Source: Thuidium tamariscinum | Lineage: Eukaryota; Streptophyta; Bryopsida; Hypnales; Thuidiaceae | Direction: 5' to 3' | NCBI GenBank assembly: GCA_947034885.2 | Contig: OX344753.2 | Span: forward strand, 6,510,001 to 6,574,000 | DNA length: 64,000 nucleotides | Shown: positions 50,521-62,336 of the stretch, piece after piece | Position numbering within the stretch: position 1 is the stretch's first letter | Layout of the letters: each line of letters begins with the position of its first letter | Notes under the pieces: model-generated | Database searches by the model: none | What the model was told of the DNA's origin: nothing | What the model saw: only the letters and a program-made list of their open reading frames with translations | Program-made: the position numbers and the translations under genes

Positions 50521-51267
50521 AGTTGTAAGCAATGCACTCACATAAAAACTAAAAAATGTCACAAAAGAAGCAAATAAATGGAATAGGTACTAGTAAGAGG
50601 AATCAGTCTCAGTTGGGTGAATGACACAAAAACAATTGATGTAGGGGAGGGCTCTAAAACTGACCAAGCATTTTCAACCATCCAGTGGGGGCTGTGAAAT
50701 GGACAATTGAACTAAGGGAAAATGAACTATAGATTACTATAGAACTTGATTAGATCTATCTTTACTTCTTCAATGGATGGTTTATAGAGCCACACTAGAT
50801 TCATTCCTAACTAAGTGGCTAGGTGTCTATTAATTTAATTCAAAATAAAAATTTATTGTTCAACTACCTTCTTACAAGTACTAAAAAATCTGAAATAATG
50901 ACTAATTCAAGCATTCATTTCAGATTTAAAAAGGGACACCATTACATTTAGTAGCAGACTATCACACTGCCTCCCAGCAGATGAAATGGTGTGGAATATC
51001 CCACACCATTCCATCCAGCACCAATGGTATTCCACACCAATCAATAACTAAAGTTGCAACTCCAAGAAATGTCAAATGAAAATTAGGTGATGGAAACTTC
51101 ACCAAGGAGAAGGCAATCCTTCCATGGGCTACTGAATGTTATGACTTTTAGAAACCATTTCCATTGCTTTATACATTTTGTAATGTTAGTTTTGAATAAG
51201 GCTTAGTTTTTTTTCAAACTATTCATGGATGGGTTTCCGAGGGCCAATGATCACAAATAGGGACCTA
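50521..51267. other. intergenic sequence
   Basis: No gene recognised. A short block around 50985-51040 repeats GGTGTGGAATATCCCACACC-like sequence as a small palindrome and direct repeats. Confidence 0.4.
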
Positions 51268-51475
51268 TAGCAAATTGTGTTTGAAAATTCATACCTGATT
51301 CAATAAAGCTTCAAAAAATATGAAATGACTTGTATTAGATTCCTCATCTATTTTTCTTTCACTGAAAAATAAACTAAAAATATTTCCATATCAGGAGATA
51401 CACGAAAAAGGCACATCAGCGCTTAGATGGTCGCTTTTTGAGCCTCTTACCTTATGCATTAAAACTCATACCCAA
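51268..51475 (+). repeat. interspersed repeat (copy also at 27780-28202)
   Basis: Shares GCTTCAAAAAATATGAAATG and CTTAGATGGTCG blocks, in the same order, with 27780-28202. Confidence 0.5.
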
Positions 51476-52030
51476 ACAAAAATAACGACACATTCTCTGT
51501 CTCTTCCAGTGAAAATTAAAAAAATCAGTTGCATGAAGTCTTCGAGAGAGTCCAGGCTAAAGTTACAACTCCAAATAGTGGAGAAAATTTACAAAACGTC
51601 AACACAATCCATCTACAGGCTACTTCTTCCTATCAACAAAAAAAAGCTCCGACGTGACGTTGAACAATGAGACCAATTCAATGGGAGAGTTCAGTGATCA
51701 CTTCAGCAGTTGGCCGATGATTCTAGAAACCACCACTGACTGATTATCTCCTGGCTAAATCAAACAACACCAGGGAGAAGTAGGATCACACAAGAGCCCG
51801 TATACATCACATGGAAGCAGTGCCACAACTTGCCTAATCAGTTACCTTAGGCAAAGGTTAGCAAAGTATAACGCTCTGTCATTTCCATCGTCTAATTGCG
51901 CATTGCATTGCAATTGAAAAAAGCGGAGAGTTCAGAGTCTTACCCCCCCCATCCTCCTCCCAATCCAAGACGTGACAGTCCTCATTGAACCTGTAGGCGA
52001 GGGTTTAGGCGAGGGGTTGGGGGTTGGGGA

Positions 52031-52044
52031 TTTAGGGTTTAGGG
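52031..52044 (+). promoter_or_regulatory. telo-box-like motif
   Basis: TTTAGGGTTTAGGG, two plant telomere units, just downstream of the Myb/SANT stop codon. Telo-boxes are usually promoter elements, so the placement at a 3' end is odd. Confidence 0.4.
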
Positions 52045-52076
52045 TCTCGGGCATCAACTGGTTGTTTAGTAAATGG

Positions 52077-54559
52077 TTAGTGGCGAATTGATGCCTGCAT
52101 GACCATGGCAAACTTGTCTAGGGCATCACCGATCCGGTTCAATGCGGTGATGTAACCAGTTCCCAGCTGCTTCTGAAGCTCAATCAAATCTCGATGCTTT
52201 TCTCGTTCAAATTGTAAGGTCTGCTTATGTCTGTTGTCCTTCCTGTCTTCGGCCAGCCTCAGGGCCTCCACAATGCTCCGGTTGTTTCGCTCGAGCACCG
52301 CCGCAATGCCATCCATTGCACCTAGTTTGGGAGCTCCGAACCGCCTCCGCTTCCCTGTGGACACGGGTCCTACATCATTCTCGTCGCTCTCGTCTCCCCC
52401 AGACCCAGAGAAGTCCATGTTGCTTGCTATTGCCACAAACTTCACACATTTTAGTCCTTGAGGGACAACAAACATTGATGTCATAATTACGGCCCAAATG
52501 GCCAAAAGAGGAGTGATACTTGATCATCAATAGCTTGAAATACACATAGCATTACAGTAGAACCTCTCGAAAGAAATAGGGCCGGGACTGAGCTGACTAT
52601 ATTACATTAGAGAGGGTCATTCCATTGATGACATCTGTAATCAGCCCAGGGCAGGACCGGGCAATCAATATTACCTAAGAGAGGTTATTAAATTTGAGGT
52701 CATTACACTAGAGAGTTTTACTTTAGAGAGGTTCTACTGTATCAAGAAGCTGGGAACCCTCACTACTCCACAGTAGCCTGAAAATTTTCAATCAATGTAG
52801 AGAACCATTTCATGGAATTCTAAACAATCGGGAACACGCCATTGCAAGGACTATCATGGGCTCCTTCAAGAATAGGCCCAATGGTGTGATTTGCAGCTCC
52901 TCAAGAATGCAACTGGCAGAACAACGTTGCAAGGTCGTAATAAAATTTCCTTCGGTTACATCATGTAATGAAATCACGACAGTGAGGTTCTGACCTGCTC
53001 CTCGAGAAGGGGCTAACGCATCGAAGAGGACGCCCGGGGGATCACCCGTGCGGCTCTTCACGTACCACTCTTGGAGCGCTGCAAACACCTCCTTGTGGAA
53101 ATTTGGCGGCAGGCGCAGCTTCTTCTTGTCGTCACTGCCTAGCTGCCAATACGACGGTTGTCCCATAGCCAGCTGCTGCTTCTCGTAATCGTTCACCTTC
53201 TTAAAGCCCGCCGTGATCCCCTCCCACTTGTCTTGGCATTGACCTGCACTCCGCTGCACGCCTTGCATCCAGCACCGATCCTCCATCCACTTCCAGCGCT
53301 CGTGGGCCGACCTGTTATGCGCTCGCTCCACTTCAGAGCTTTCACGCCACATGCCATTCTCAAGGACTCTGAGGGAGGGGTGGCAACACCCGCCATCAAA
53401 ACCAGCAGCGAACTCAAAGGAACACAACACAACATACCGTGGTTTCCACTCATCCTACTCCCAAGGGACACTTTTCCCAAGTAATAATATTTTGACATAC
53501 TCCCCGTACTTATTCTTTTGTACTTATTCTTTCGAAATCTAAATTTTTCGAGGCTCTTTTCAGGGGATGCAACAATATCTCTTGTGCATAAAGAGTATCT
53601 TAAAGTTTTGGCTATTTCATCGAAGTTCTCGCCGTCATATGGTCGATATCCAAAGAGCTCTAGCAGACAACTCAAAACAGTTGACCTTTGACTACTTCAC
53701 AGGGCAAATCGGAAACTATCCCCTTATTAGATTCAAAAAGTCGTTAAACGGAGAGTAAATGTTGATCTCATAGAACATTCGATCAATGTCAAGACAATGT
53801 CAATGAGACTAACATCAAAAATCAACACTATCAGTGCTACATTAACATTAACGTAACTTTAAATTCATCATGAGCACGATATGATTCTAGTGCCTATAAT
53901 TCACTTAGCGTTAAGACGTTTGTGGCGTGAAAGCTCTCCACTTCAGAGCTTTCACGCCATATGCTATTCTTATTCTCAGGGACTCTGAGGGATTGCAACA
54001 CCCACCACCAAAACCAGCAAATCCAAAGGAACACCACCACATGTGGAGATTTCAACACAAGGCACATCTCAAAATATCCCCCCAATTCCTTTCACAGAGT
54101 CGTTAACAGTGACAGTGAGATAATGTTGCTCGAATAGAACATTAGACCAATGTCGAGGCAATGTCAATGGCACTTCCATCACAAATCAACACTATCTGTG
54201 CTACATTAACGTGACATTAATTCATCAAGGGCACTTTAGGAATCTAGTGCCTATAATTCACTTCGCGTTAATAGGTCAATCACATGGGGATTTTTGTGAT
54301 ACATGCCTGGAGATGAACTGACTGACAGACTGAGTGAGTACCTGTGCTTCTCCCGGTTGCCCCCCTTCGCTTGACGCTCGAAATCCTCCCGTCGCACCGC
54401 TTGCAAAACCAGAAGCTCCGAAACCGTCCACATGCCTTTTTTATAATGCCGGATGCCCGCGTCGTCGCCTTGAAGCTCATCCGCCAAGGCATCCTCCACA
54501 ATTATAGCATCCTTAGTATCCAAATGCACGCTGGGCATGCTCTCGTCGTGACCAGCCAT
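52077..54559 (-). CDS. Myb/SANT-like (trihelix-type) DNA-binding protein
   Basis: Three exons (minus): 54559-54342, 53311-52995, 52426-52077, giving 294 residues with phases consistent and total divisible by three. Residues 41-110 form a Myb/SANT-like domain of the trihelix kind: KGMWTVSELLVLQAVRRED, then SAHERWKWMEDRCW and QCQDKWEGITAGFKKVNDYE, with the tryptophans that define the helices. A loop with PSYWQLGSDDKKK follows, then PPNFHKEVFAALQEWY. The C-terminal third has a basic patch (GKRRRFG) and a charged helical stretch (EALRLAEDRKDNRHKQTLQF), probably a coiled coil. It may act as a nuclear transcription factor. The fold also occurs in PIF/Harbinger accessory proteins, so a domesticated origin is possible. 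The start could also be 54577. GC-rich sequence upstream (54600-55150) is a likely promoter. Confidence 0.8.
52555..52739. mobile_element. pogo/Emigrant-like MITE in Myb/SANT intron 2
   Basis: A 185-bp element with 14-bp perfect terminal inverted repeats CAGTAGAACCTCTC at both ends, flanked by TA at 52553-52554 and 52740-52741. The terminus and the GGGCCGGGACTGAG segment that follows resemble Emigrant-type MITEs, which derive from pogo (Tc1/mariner) transposons. No coding capacity. Confidence 0.85.
53336..54275. repeat. tandem segmental duplication in Myb/SANT intron 1
   Basis: Copy A (about 53336-53915) and copy B (about 53939-54275) both start CACTTCAGAGCTTTCACGCC and end GTGCCTATAATTCACTT(A/C)GCGTTAA. 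They share AATCAACACTATC and GAACATT blocks. Copy B is shorter. Copy A ends up against exon 2. Confidence 0.75.
53923..53959. repeat. 15-bp stem inverted repeat
   Basis: TGGCGTGAAAGCTCT (53923-53937), 7-nt loop, AGAGCTTTCACGCCA (53945-53959): a perfect stem at the junction between the two units of the tandem duplication. Confidence 0.8.
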
Positions 54560-55160
54560 TCCTACTACCGACAACATGGGCCGCGTTCTTTCCAAACCCA
54601 CCAAAAGAAATCCAAACAACAGATCCAATTCACATACTGCAAACAAAACCTACGTGACCATGAGATCAATCCCCTCTCGCAATCCCTCAATCCCAGCAAA
54701 ACGAGTCAATCCATTTTCAAACTCAAACATTCAACCTTTCCTGCGCTTCATGATGCTGGAACACGACCGAAACGAGATTACTCACAGGAGGTAGCAAAAG
54801 GGGAGTAAGAGTTGGGGCGACTGAATGCAGGCAACTGAAACCCTAATTCGAAAATGCAATCGATGTAGGAAAGGATTTGAATTTCCAAGAGCTGGATAGC
54901 GGAGATTCTCGTCTGTATGTAAGCCTCACTGCGAGGTGCAAGGTGCGAGGTGCGAGATGCGAGATGGAGGGGTCGGGTCGGGTCGGGTCGGGAAGGCGAG
55001 CTCGCCGCTACCCTGGGAAACGTCGGCTTTGCGTGTCTCGAAGGTGTGCTTGCTTGCTTGGGGCGTTTCGAAGTAACTGGGTGACTGGCTGGGGTTACCG
55101 GATGACCGGATGTTTGTCGGTGGAACTGGGTTGCGGAGTTATTTGAGCCAAACCAATTAC
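54560..55160 (-). promoter_or_regulatory. GC-rich upstream region of the Myb/SANT gene
   Basis: Composition rises and simple repeats appear: GGTCG units (about 54970-54991) and TGCGAGG-like units (about 54928-54966). Probably promoter and 5' leader. ORFs on both strands here have no known domain. Confidence 0.45.
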
Positions 55161-55169
55161 CCCTATGAG

Positions 55170-58100
55170 GACACTGAGGCCTAAAAGATTTTATAAAAGG
55201 AATAAACCTATCATCGAGGGGTCTTGCCAAAAATGATTTGATTTTTGAATTAATGGGTACATTCTTCATTTTTCTAGTGAACTAGATTGTCATCTATTGG
55301 CCACTCTTTGATCTCAAAGTTCTTCTAGGGTTTATAAGACATGAAAATTGATTAGCTTCAATGGGAGTATAATTTTTATCTCAATTAGTGCTTAGGACAC
55401 TAACTCTTTTTTGAATTTTTGCACTTAATTGCAATTATGAATATACAAATCTATCATTCTTCTCGTAAATGATGGATCATAACAAAATACTATCTTTCAA
55501 AGATTTCAATGTTACTTTGGATGAATGAAAAGTTATTTGGACAAAATAGTGCTTGAAAATGCTTTATTCATCATTTCAAATATGGATTTTAGAGCTCTTA
55601 AGGGTAGTCAAGGTAGATTGTTGTAATATCAATTGTAATCCAATTTTTTCGTATTCAACAAAAATAAGTCATTGTAAAATATCAATTGACTAACATTTAT
55701 AATCTCGAGTTTTAAAGCAATTTAGCAATAAAATATTGTAGACTATTTTCGATTGGTGTTTTGTAATGAATGCAGTTGTTACATTATAATGACTTTAGGT
55801 CCATGGTTAATTGTACAATTATAACCAATTGAGGGACAATATAATTGCACCTAACTGTTAATTGCACCTTATGTTGCAAGAATGAGTATTTGAGCATCGT
55901 TTCTATTGAATAAGTTGCTTAAATTTAGGTGTAGTTACCTTAATGAATTTAATCCCTTGTTTTAGAAAAGGTGGAATCAAAACCCTAATTTTGAAAGAAG
56001 ACAATAAAATGTAGGTAGATTGTGTACAATCTTACATTGGTGTCATTTAAAAAAACAAAACAAAATGAATCATGGCATGATAGAAGGGACAAAAATGTAG
56101 CCTAGCATTGGTATACACTAGATACTCTCTAATTTTGTAAAAATAGAATAAAATTTTCTAAAATTAGCTTTTGTAAGTGGCATTTAGGTATAAAAATTTG
56201 GCTTGAAAGGTTTTATTTTGATTTTTTGTTTATCAAAGACAAAAAAATATTTAAAATCTAAAATGTAGTACAATTAGAGTACATTTCTACAATAGAGCAT
56301 GCACAATTTTTCACATTCTAAAATCTAGAAAGAAACTAAATCAATTTCATTTCACTTATTTCAATATTTGGTAGGTTAGTGTTACTAATGTGGTAGATAC
56401 TAAAATTGTTCCTAGTCCAAATCTTTGAATCACTATTTTGATAGTGAGTTTTCAAAGCCTATATAACATCAAAAGTAGTACAAGGAGATTGCACTTTGAT
56501 AGCCCTATCAAGAACCATGACCCATCAAATGAATAAATTATTTAAATGCAATTTAGAATAAGAAACAAGTTAGGGATGATATATAAGATGATATTTCACA
56601 ACTTTTTGTAAATCTTTAAAATTTGAATATCTTTATTATTATATGATTATTTACTAGTATATTTGATTTTTGTACATTTTCCTTAAATTAGTTTTTTTTT
56701 AAATAGAAATAGATAATTTATTAATAATTGTCATTTTGAATTAGCTAGTTTGGCAAATGAACTAGCTCATCTAAAACTAAACAAAGGTGGATACCCTCTA
56801 AACCACCACTTTCTAATATTGTACCTATCTACTATTATTAGATTAATTGGCAAGTGGATAGAAGCTGGAACACACTAAAAAGTGCAACATTGAATGGAGC
56901 ATGTAAGAATTACAAAGGGACAATTAATTGTTAGTAGATGTTCTAAATTAGTTTTTTCTACAAAGGTACATATTGATTTTCAAGATGGTAGTTCTAGGTG
57001 AGTGGCACATTGGTATTAGCTACCTCATTTAGTTCTCTTCACATTTGAATTGGACAATCTTGTAGTGTATAGTCATGTACAATAATCTTTCGACCAGACT
57101 ATTTGAGTCCCTACAAAGATCACTATTGGTTTTTTAGAAAACTACTTGAATTAAAAGATTGGGTATATTTTATTGAAAGGGAAAAAATTTATGCAATATG
57201 TAGAACTACTACAAGGTCCATCAAATGCTACATACTCAATTATATATAAATTAGGCTATGTAAAAACATCATGTAGTAGGAATTTTTATTAATAAGTTAG
57301 CATTAACAAATAGAAGTTGTGCAATTTTTTATATTACAATGAGCATAGATGTCAATAAGTAATCTCATGTAGATGATAAAATAGCTACAATCAAATTTAA
57401 GGAATCTTTAATGAAGAATATTTGATTGAAATTTGGCTATGGTACCAATAGTGTATACATCCAAAAATTTAAGTGTACCAATGACTCTATAAGACATTGA
57501 CCACAAGTGACAAAAATTGTCAAGTTACATGAATAGGGAGTTCACCCTAGTAGGTTCAACAAACTAAAAATTGTATAGCATAAGAATAGAATTTATAGTC
57601 CAATTAACTTCAATCTTTGAAGCCATATGTATTAAATACACTCATATTGCATAGGATGTTGATAGAATAGTTTCAATGGAGATTTTGGAGTATTCAATGT
57701 TAAACTTGTTATTATTTCCTCAACGATGGAGGATGTTTTGAAGAAGAAAAGTCTAAAATTTCCAAATTTGATGCATTGCCTCAAATAGTATTATTTTATA
57801 TAATTCCAACCATACAACAATGTATTAAACAACTAAGGCAATGTCAAGGAAATGAGCAAGGAAATCTTTTAACCCATTGACCATGTGGACTAAATGTTTA
57901 TAACATTTGAAGTGATAAAATCATTGTTTTCCCTACAAAACAAGGATAGAATACTTCAAGCCTTTTTACAATAAAATTTTTGATCTACACAAAATGATGA
58001 TTTTGACCATTCATGAGTATATGAAGTTAGGTTCATTTATAAAAATATCAAAAGCAAATGTAGAGTCTAACTTACTCTAAATCAACTAGCAATGAAAGGT

Positions 58101-58955
58101 GGTTAAATGCATTAGGACAAGACTAGTCATTTTTTGATGACTTCTTGTGTAGTGAGGAAAAATTTTATTTGAAATTAAAATAGTAAAAATTTGAAAAAAA
58201 ATTGGGGGGGTATAGAAAATTTGCTTACAAAGTTTGACTTCACAAATTGCAAGTTAAAAGAAAATGTCTTTCTTGAAGTCACCCCAACGTAACTAACAAA
58301 ATTTGATTCTTTTTAGAATGTAATTTGAGAAATAAATTTTTTTTTGACAATTTTATGCCATATTTTACTATTTAAATGCCAAATTTCAAAAATTAATGAG
58401 TAGTTATGCGAAAGATGCCCCAAAGTTGTCCATATTGCCTAGCCTACCAAAAAAATTTGATAAAACATAACTTTTGATTCAAACACCCAATTGGAAAAAA
58501 ATGATTTCTTCTATGGGGATAAATGTTTACACCTTGTGTCAAAATTTTGCAAACATTAAACCAAAATTGATTTCATAGGAACTTACCCAAATTTTCTATT
58601 GTTTATTCAATAAATAATTGGCCTTAAGGGATTAAAAACTACCACGTGGTCAAATGGGACTTAAATTGAATTGATTGCTTTTGGTTTCATGGTCCATATC
58701 CTATAAATGTATACATTTAAGGGGAGGCAAAATTTGTGAAGAAGGGTGGGAAGAATTTAAAAAAAAAATTTAATTTAATATATAAAATATTCCTATTAAA
58801 AAACCTACATGAATGAATTTACATAAACTATAGGATATTGGATATTTGTCCTTTGTAGCTTTTAGCTAACAATATAGTTATTTTAAATACAAAAATTAAG
58901 GTAAATAGCATGACATGAAATATTCTTTTAACTCGAATGTATACCTTAAATTATA
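55170..58955. other. AT-rich intergenic sequence
   Basis: No gene, and no element boundary recognised, over about 3.8 kb. Confidence 0.45.
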
Positions 58956-58958
58956 AGG

Positions 58959-59815
58959 AGTAATCTCACAAAGTTTGAACCATTAAATTTTTGTTGTACA
59001 ATGTGCACTATAATTGGTATATTTTGGTAAGCATAATTATCATTGTACGCTTATACAATCCCAATTAAGTACACTAAATTTCAATTTTGAAAAATCAAAA
59101 ATTCATTTTTGGAAAATAATTCAAGTCAATTTTCATGATTTTACATGATATTTTATTGAGAACAATTGGTGATGAGTTTTTAAAATTTGATTGTTGTGAT
59201 ATGTAGGAAGCATTTATATGCACATCTTCCCTTCAACAAGGATCTCCAAAAAAGTTTCACAATTCTTTCTATAGAGCCTTTGATGTGATGTGTCATATAA
59301 GTATATAACCAAATTTGGAAGATAGTTATTTCTAAGTATGTTAATTAGATTTTGGCAATGTAACTGTACCATTATGCTCAAAGGTAAGAAAATATGTACC
59401 ATTTGAGGAGCAAATAGAAAAATCTAGTTATAATAAAGACATATCTATTTTTACAAGATTTAGGCATTGTTGCTTTAACATTGAAATATCTATTGAAGGA
59501 ATTGTCTAACTTTTGTCAAGATACTTGTTGAAGGGATGATCTTGTATATAGATGCTTCCTACATTTTACAACAATCAAATTTTAAAATTCATCACCAATT
59601 GTTTTCAATAAACTATCATGTAAAATCATAGAAATTGACTTTTAAAATTTACTAAACATGAAGTTTTGATTTTTCAAAATTGAAATTTAGTATACTTGAT
59701 TGGGATTGTGTAAGGATTCAATGGTAATTATGCTTACCAAAATATATCAATTATACTCCACTTTGTACAATTTTGCTCAAATACTCTAGTTGTAAGATTA
59801 TTGTACCCAATTGTA
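58959..59815. repeat. large fold-back element
   Basis: Inverted repeat with arms of about 250-280 bp (left about 58959-59243, right about 59532-59815) around a spacer of about 290 bp. Examples: TTTTGGTAAGCATAATTA near 59023 against its complement near 59735, and TGTAGGAAGCAT near 59204 against ATGCTTCCTACA near 59550. The arms look roughly 85% alike by eye. No coding capacity. Confidence 0.75.
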
Positions 59816-60801
59816 CAACTTTCAAGTTTTCTTGTTAGGCAATTGCTTGATGTGAGTTTTTTGGTTAAAATTTTGCAAACACTTCATTTGGAAGGTGAAA
59901 GTGGAAAACTTGTTGAGAATTTGCATTGATTTTATAACATTATGCATTTATGGAGGATGGTTAGATTTACCATGAAACAATTAAAGTATTTTAATTACAA
60001 ACCTAATTTACTTAAGGTATAGTTCTACATCAACAAAATCTATGAGAAAATCTTGGCATGGTAAAAATGAGAAATTAAGAGTGATTTTTAGTAACATATT
60101 ATACATGTTAAGATTAATTATAAACATTTTAGATATAATTGATATTATTAGAAAATTTTCTTATCATACTTATTTCCTACTACAAGGGTTATATTATTTT
60201 TGTCCATATAAAATCTAATGTTTAGTAATTCTTTTGGTATTTCATTGTTTTGACAAATTTATAGACTAATCCTTTGAATTCAAGACCCAAATTTTCAAAA
60301 TTATAGAAAATGTACTCTAAAGTGCAACTTAGAATAATGTTAAGTAATTTTCAAATGTTTTTTTCATTGAGTTGAAAATATTGAGTTCAATCTATAGTAA
60401 GTTGAATTTATAGATTTTACTTCATTTATTTATTAAAATTTATTTTAAAGGATTATGTTTGTATTTGAAAATAATAATTTTTGAAGTCAAATATTAATAT
60501 CCTTTGAATCCTTGAGCTATAAAGATTTGCAAAAGGAAGTTGTAAAAATCTATACCATACAAATGGAAAGTAAATTTCTAAAAATCAACAAATATTTAGA
60601 TGGATGAAAAAATACAAAATAAAATGTACTTGAGAGGTGTTTACATTCATCTCTTTCTCAAGATTAGAATGTTCAAACATTTGGGGATAAAATTTTATAG
60701 ATTTTGTTAAGGATTTCTTTACTTGTTTTTATTTATATATTGTGTATCCAATACAATTGTTGTAATTGCCCTTGTTTTTGAAATTTTTAGTACCAAGCAT
60801 G

Positions 60802-61008
60802 CACTATAAGAAACTTATGTTTTAGGTGACGGATTTTAGGTGACATCCAATGTAGCAACACGCATTTTTATGTTAACAATGATGTCCACCATAACATTTT
60901 GATAACATCAAAATGTTATGGTGGACATCATTGTTAACATAAAAATGCGTGTTGCTACATTGGATGTCGCCTAAAATCCGTCACCTAAAACATAAGTTTC
61001 TTATAGTA
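60802..61008. mobile_element. near-perfect hairpin MITE with CACTA-type end
   Basis: 207 bp: left arm 60802-60903, 3-nt loop 60904-60906, right arm 60907-61008, 100 of 102 positions paired (mismatches 60802/61008 and 60841/60969). Left end CACTATAAGAAAC, right end (inward) TACTATAAGAAAC, flanked by ATG at 60799-60801 and 61009-61011, the 3-bp duplication expected of CACTA elements. Confidence 0.88.
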
Positions 61009-61443
61009 ATGAGTCAAAGTGGATGTAGCAAAATAGAGTAGAAGTCCAAATGTAGATTTGCTTAGAAAAAATGTGAGGCCTTGTAGAGACCTTTGGCTCC
61101 TATGAAGTTCTTATAGCTCATTGAAGTAGCCAAAAGATTGCCACATCCTCTACCAAATAAAATACTCTATATAGATCTTTGTCTAAAATATTAATTCTTT
61201 GAACATATGAGCATCACGATGATTTTAGGCACACCTATAATCAAGCCTTGAAATATTATATATATAAATTAGAATGGAACTTGTTACTTTGCAACAATAT
61301 AAAAAATTTCATCTAGCAATGAGTTTTCCTTGAGAAGATGCTTGGATGTGTTCAGGGATTTGCAAGAATAAATGAATGAAAAATTGTGTCACTGAAAATG
61401 TGATGGGTGATTGGTTGTACTCCCTGCCCACGCCCGCCGTACC

Positions 61444-61475
61444 TGGTCCACAACCCCGCTAGTACCTGTTGCGGG
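61444..61475. repeat. short GC-rich inverted repeat
   Basis: AACCCCGC and GCGGGGTT around an 11-nt loop (about 61453-61479). Function unknown. It stands out from the AT-rich surroundings. Confidence 0.4.
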
Positions 61476-61749
61476 GTTTGTTGGCTAGAGATTACTAGAC
61501 TAGGGGATCGCTAAACTACTAAAGCTCAATTCTTCCTATCTATATTGGATTTTTGCTAATAAAGACAAGGAATTGGGGTGCAAGGCTTTGTCGCCAAGTG
61601 ATGCTTCACCCTCTCTACCCTTCCTAATTTTGGAGAGAAAACATTGGATAGTTTCTAAAATGTTTTGGAAACTAAAATTTAGAAAGGATCATCACAAAAC
61701 GGGCCAATCCTTTCCAAGGGGTTGTTTTTAACACCCAACTAAGACTTTC

Positions 61750-62075
61750 CACCTCTAGGGGGTTCAAAGCTTTGTTGTAATATCCGTTTTTGACACACCA
61801 CTAAGACCTAAGTTTTGTTTTGATCCCTAGGGGGTTCAAAGCTTCATTGTCCCGATGGGACCAGTAAAAACGTCCTAGCTAAAAGAAGGGGGGAGTAGTT
61901 ACTTTGACCCCTAGGGGGTTCAAAGCTTTGCCGTCCCGATGGAACCGATAAAAACGTCCTAGATAAAAGAAGGGGGAAGAAGGGGGAGTAGTTACTTTGA
62001 TTCCTAGGGGGTTCAAAGCTTCGCTGTCCTGATGGGACCGATAAAAACGTCCTAGCTTAAAGAAAAGGGGGAGAA
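61750..62075 (+). repeat. tandem array, about 3.5 units of 83-94 bp
   Basis: The core CCTAGGGGGTTCAAAGCTT recurs near 61753, 61825, 61908 and 62002. The last three units also share GATGG(G/A)ACC and TAAAAACGTCCTAG. The units differ by purine-rich insertions (AGAAGGGGGAG). No coding capacity. Confidence 0.75.
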
Positions 62076-62336
62076 GAAAGAATATCTCATGATCATGTAT
62101 CAGTAGCTTCCTTCAATCACTCTAAGTCACCTCACATCTAGAGGCCCCCCAAACGACATCGCCAAGTCATAGGAGGGTGGTTCTAGGATTAGTTTTCCAT
62201 CTAAGGTAATCCTTTCAAGGCCTACACAACCTCTACAACGCTCCAACAAGTACCAACAATGGAAGGTCACAACTCACACGTGTTAACACCACGATTTGAA
62301 CAAAGTTTATCCAAGGAGGGTTCTCAAGCCTCCAAA

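Noticed and set aside
54778-55269. 163-codon minus-strand ORF upstream of the Myb/SANT gene
   Set aside because: Low-complexity Pro/Ser/Arg content from simple repeats, with no domain. It lies in the likely promoter/5' leader.
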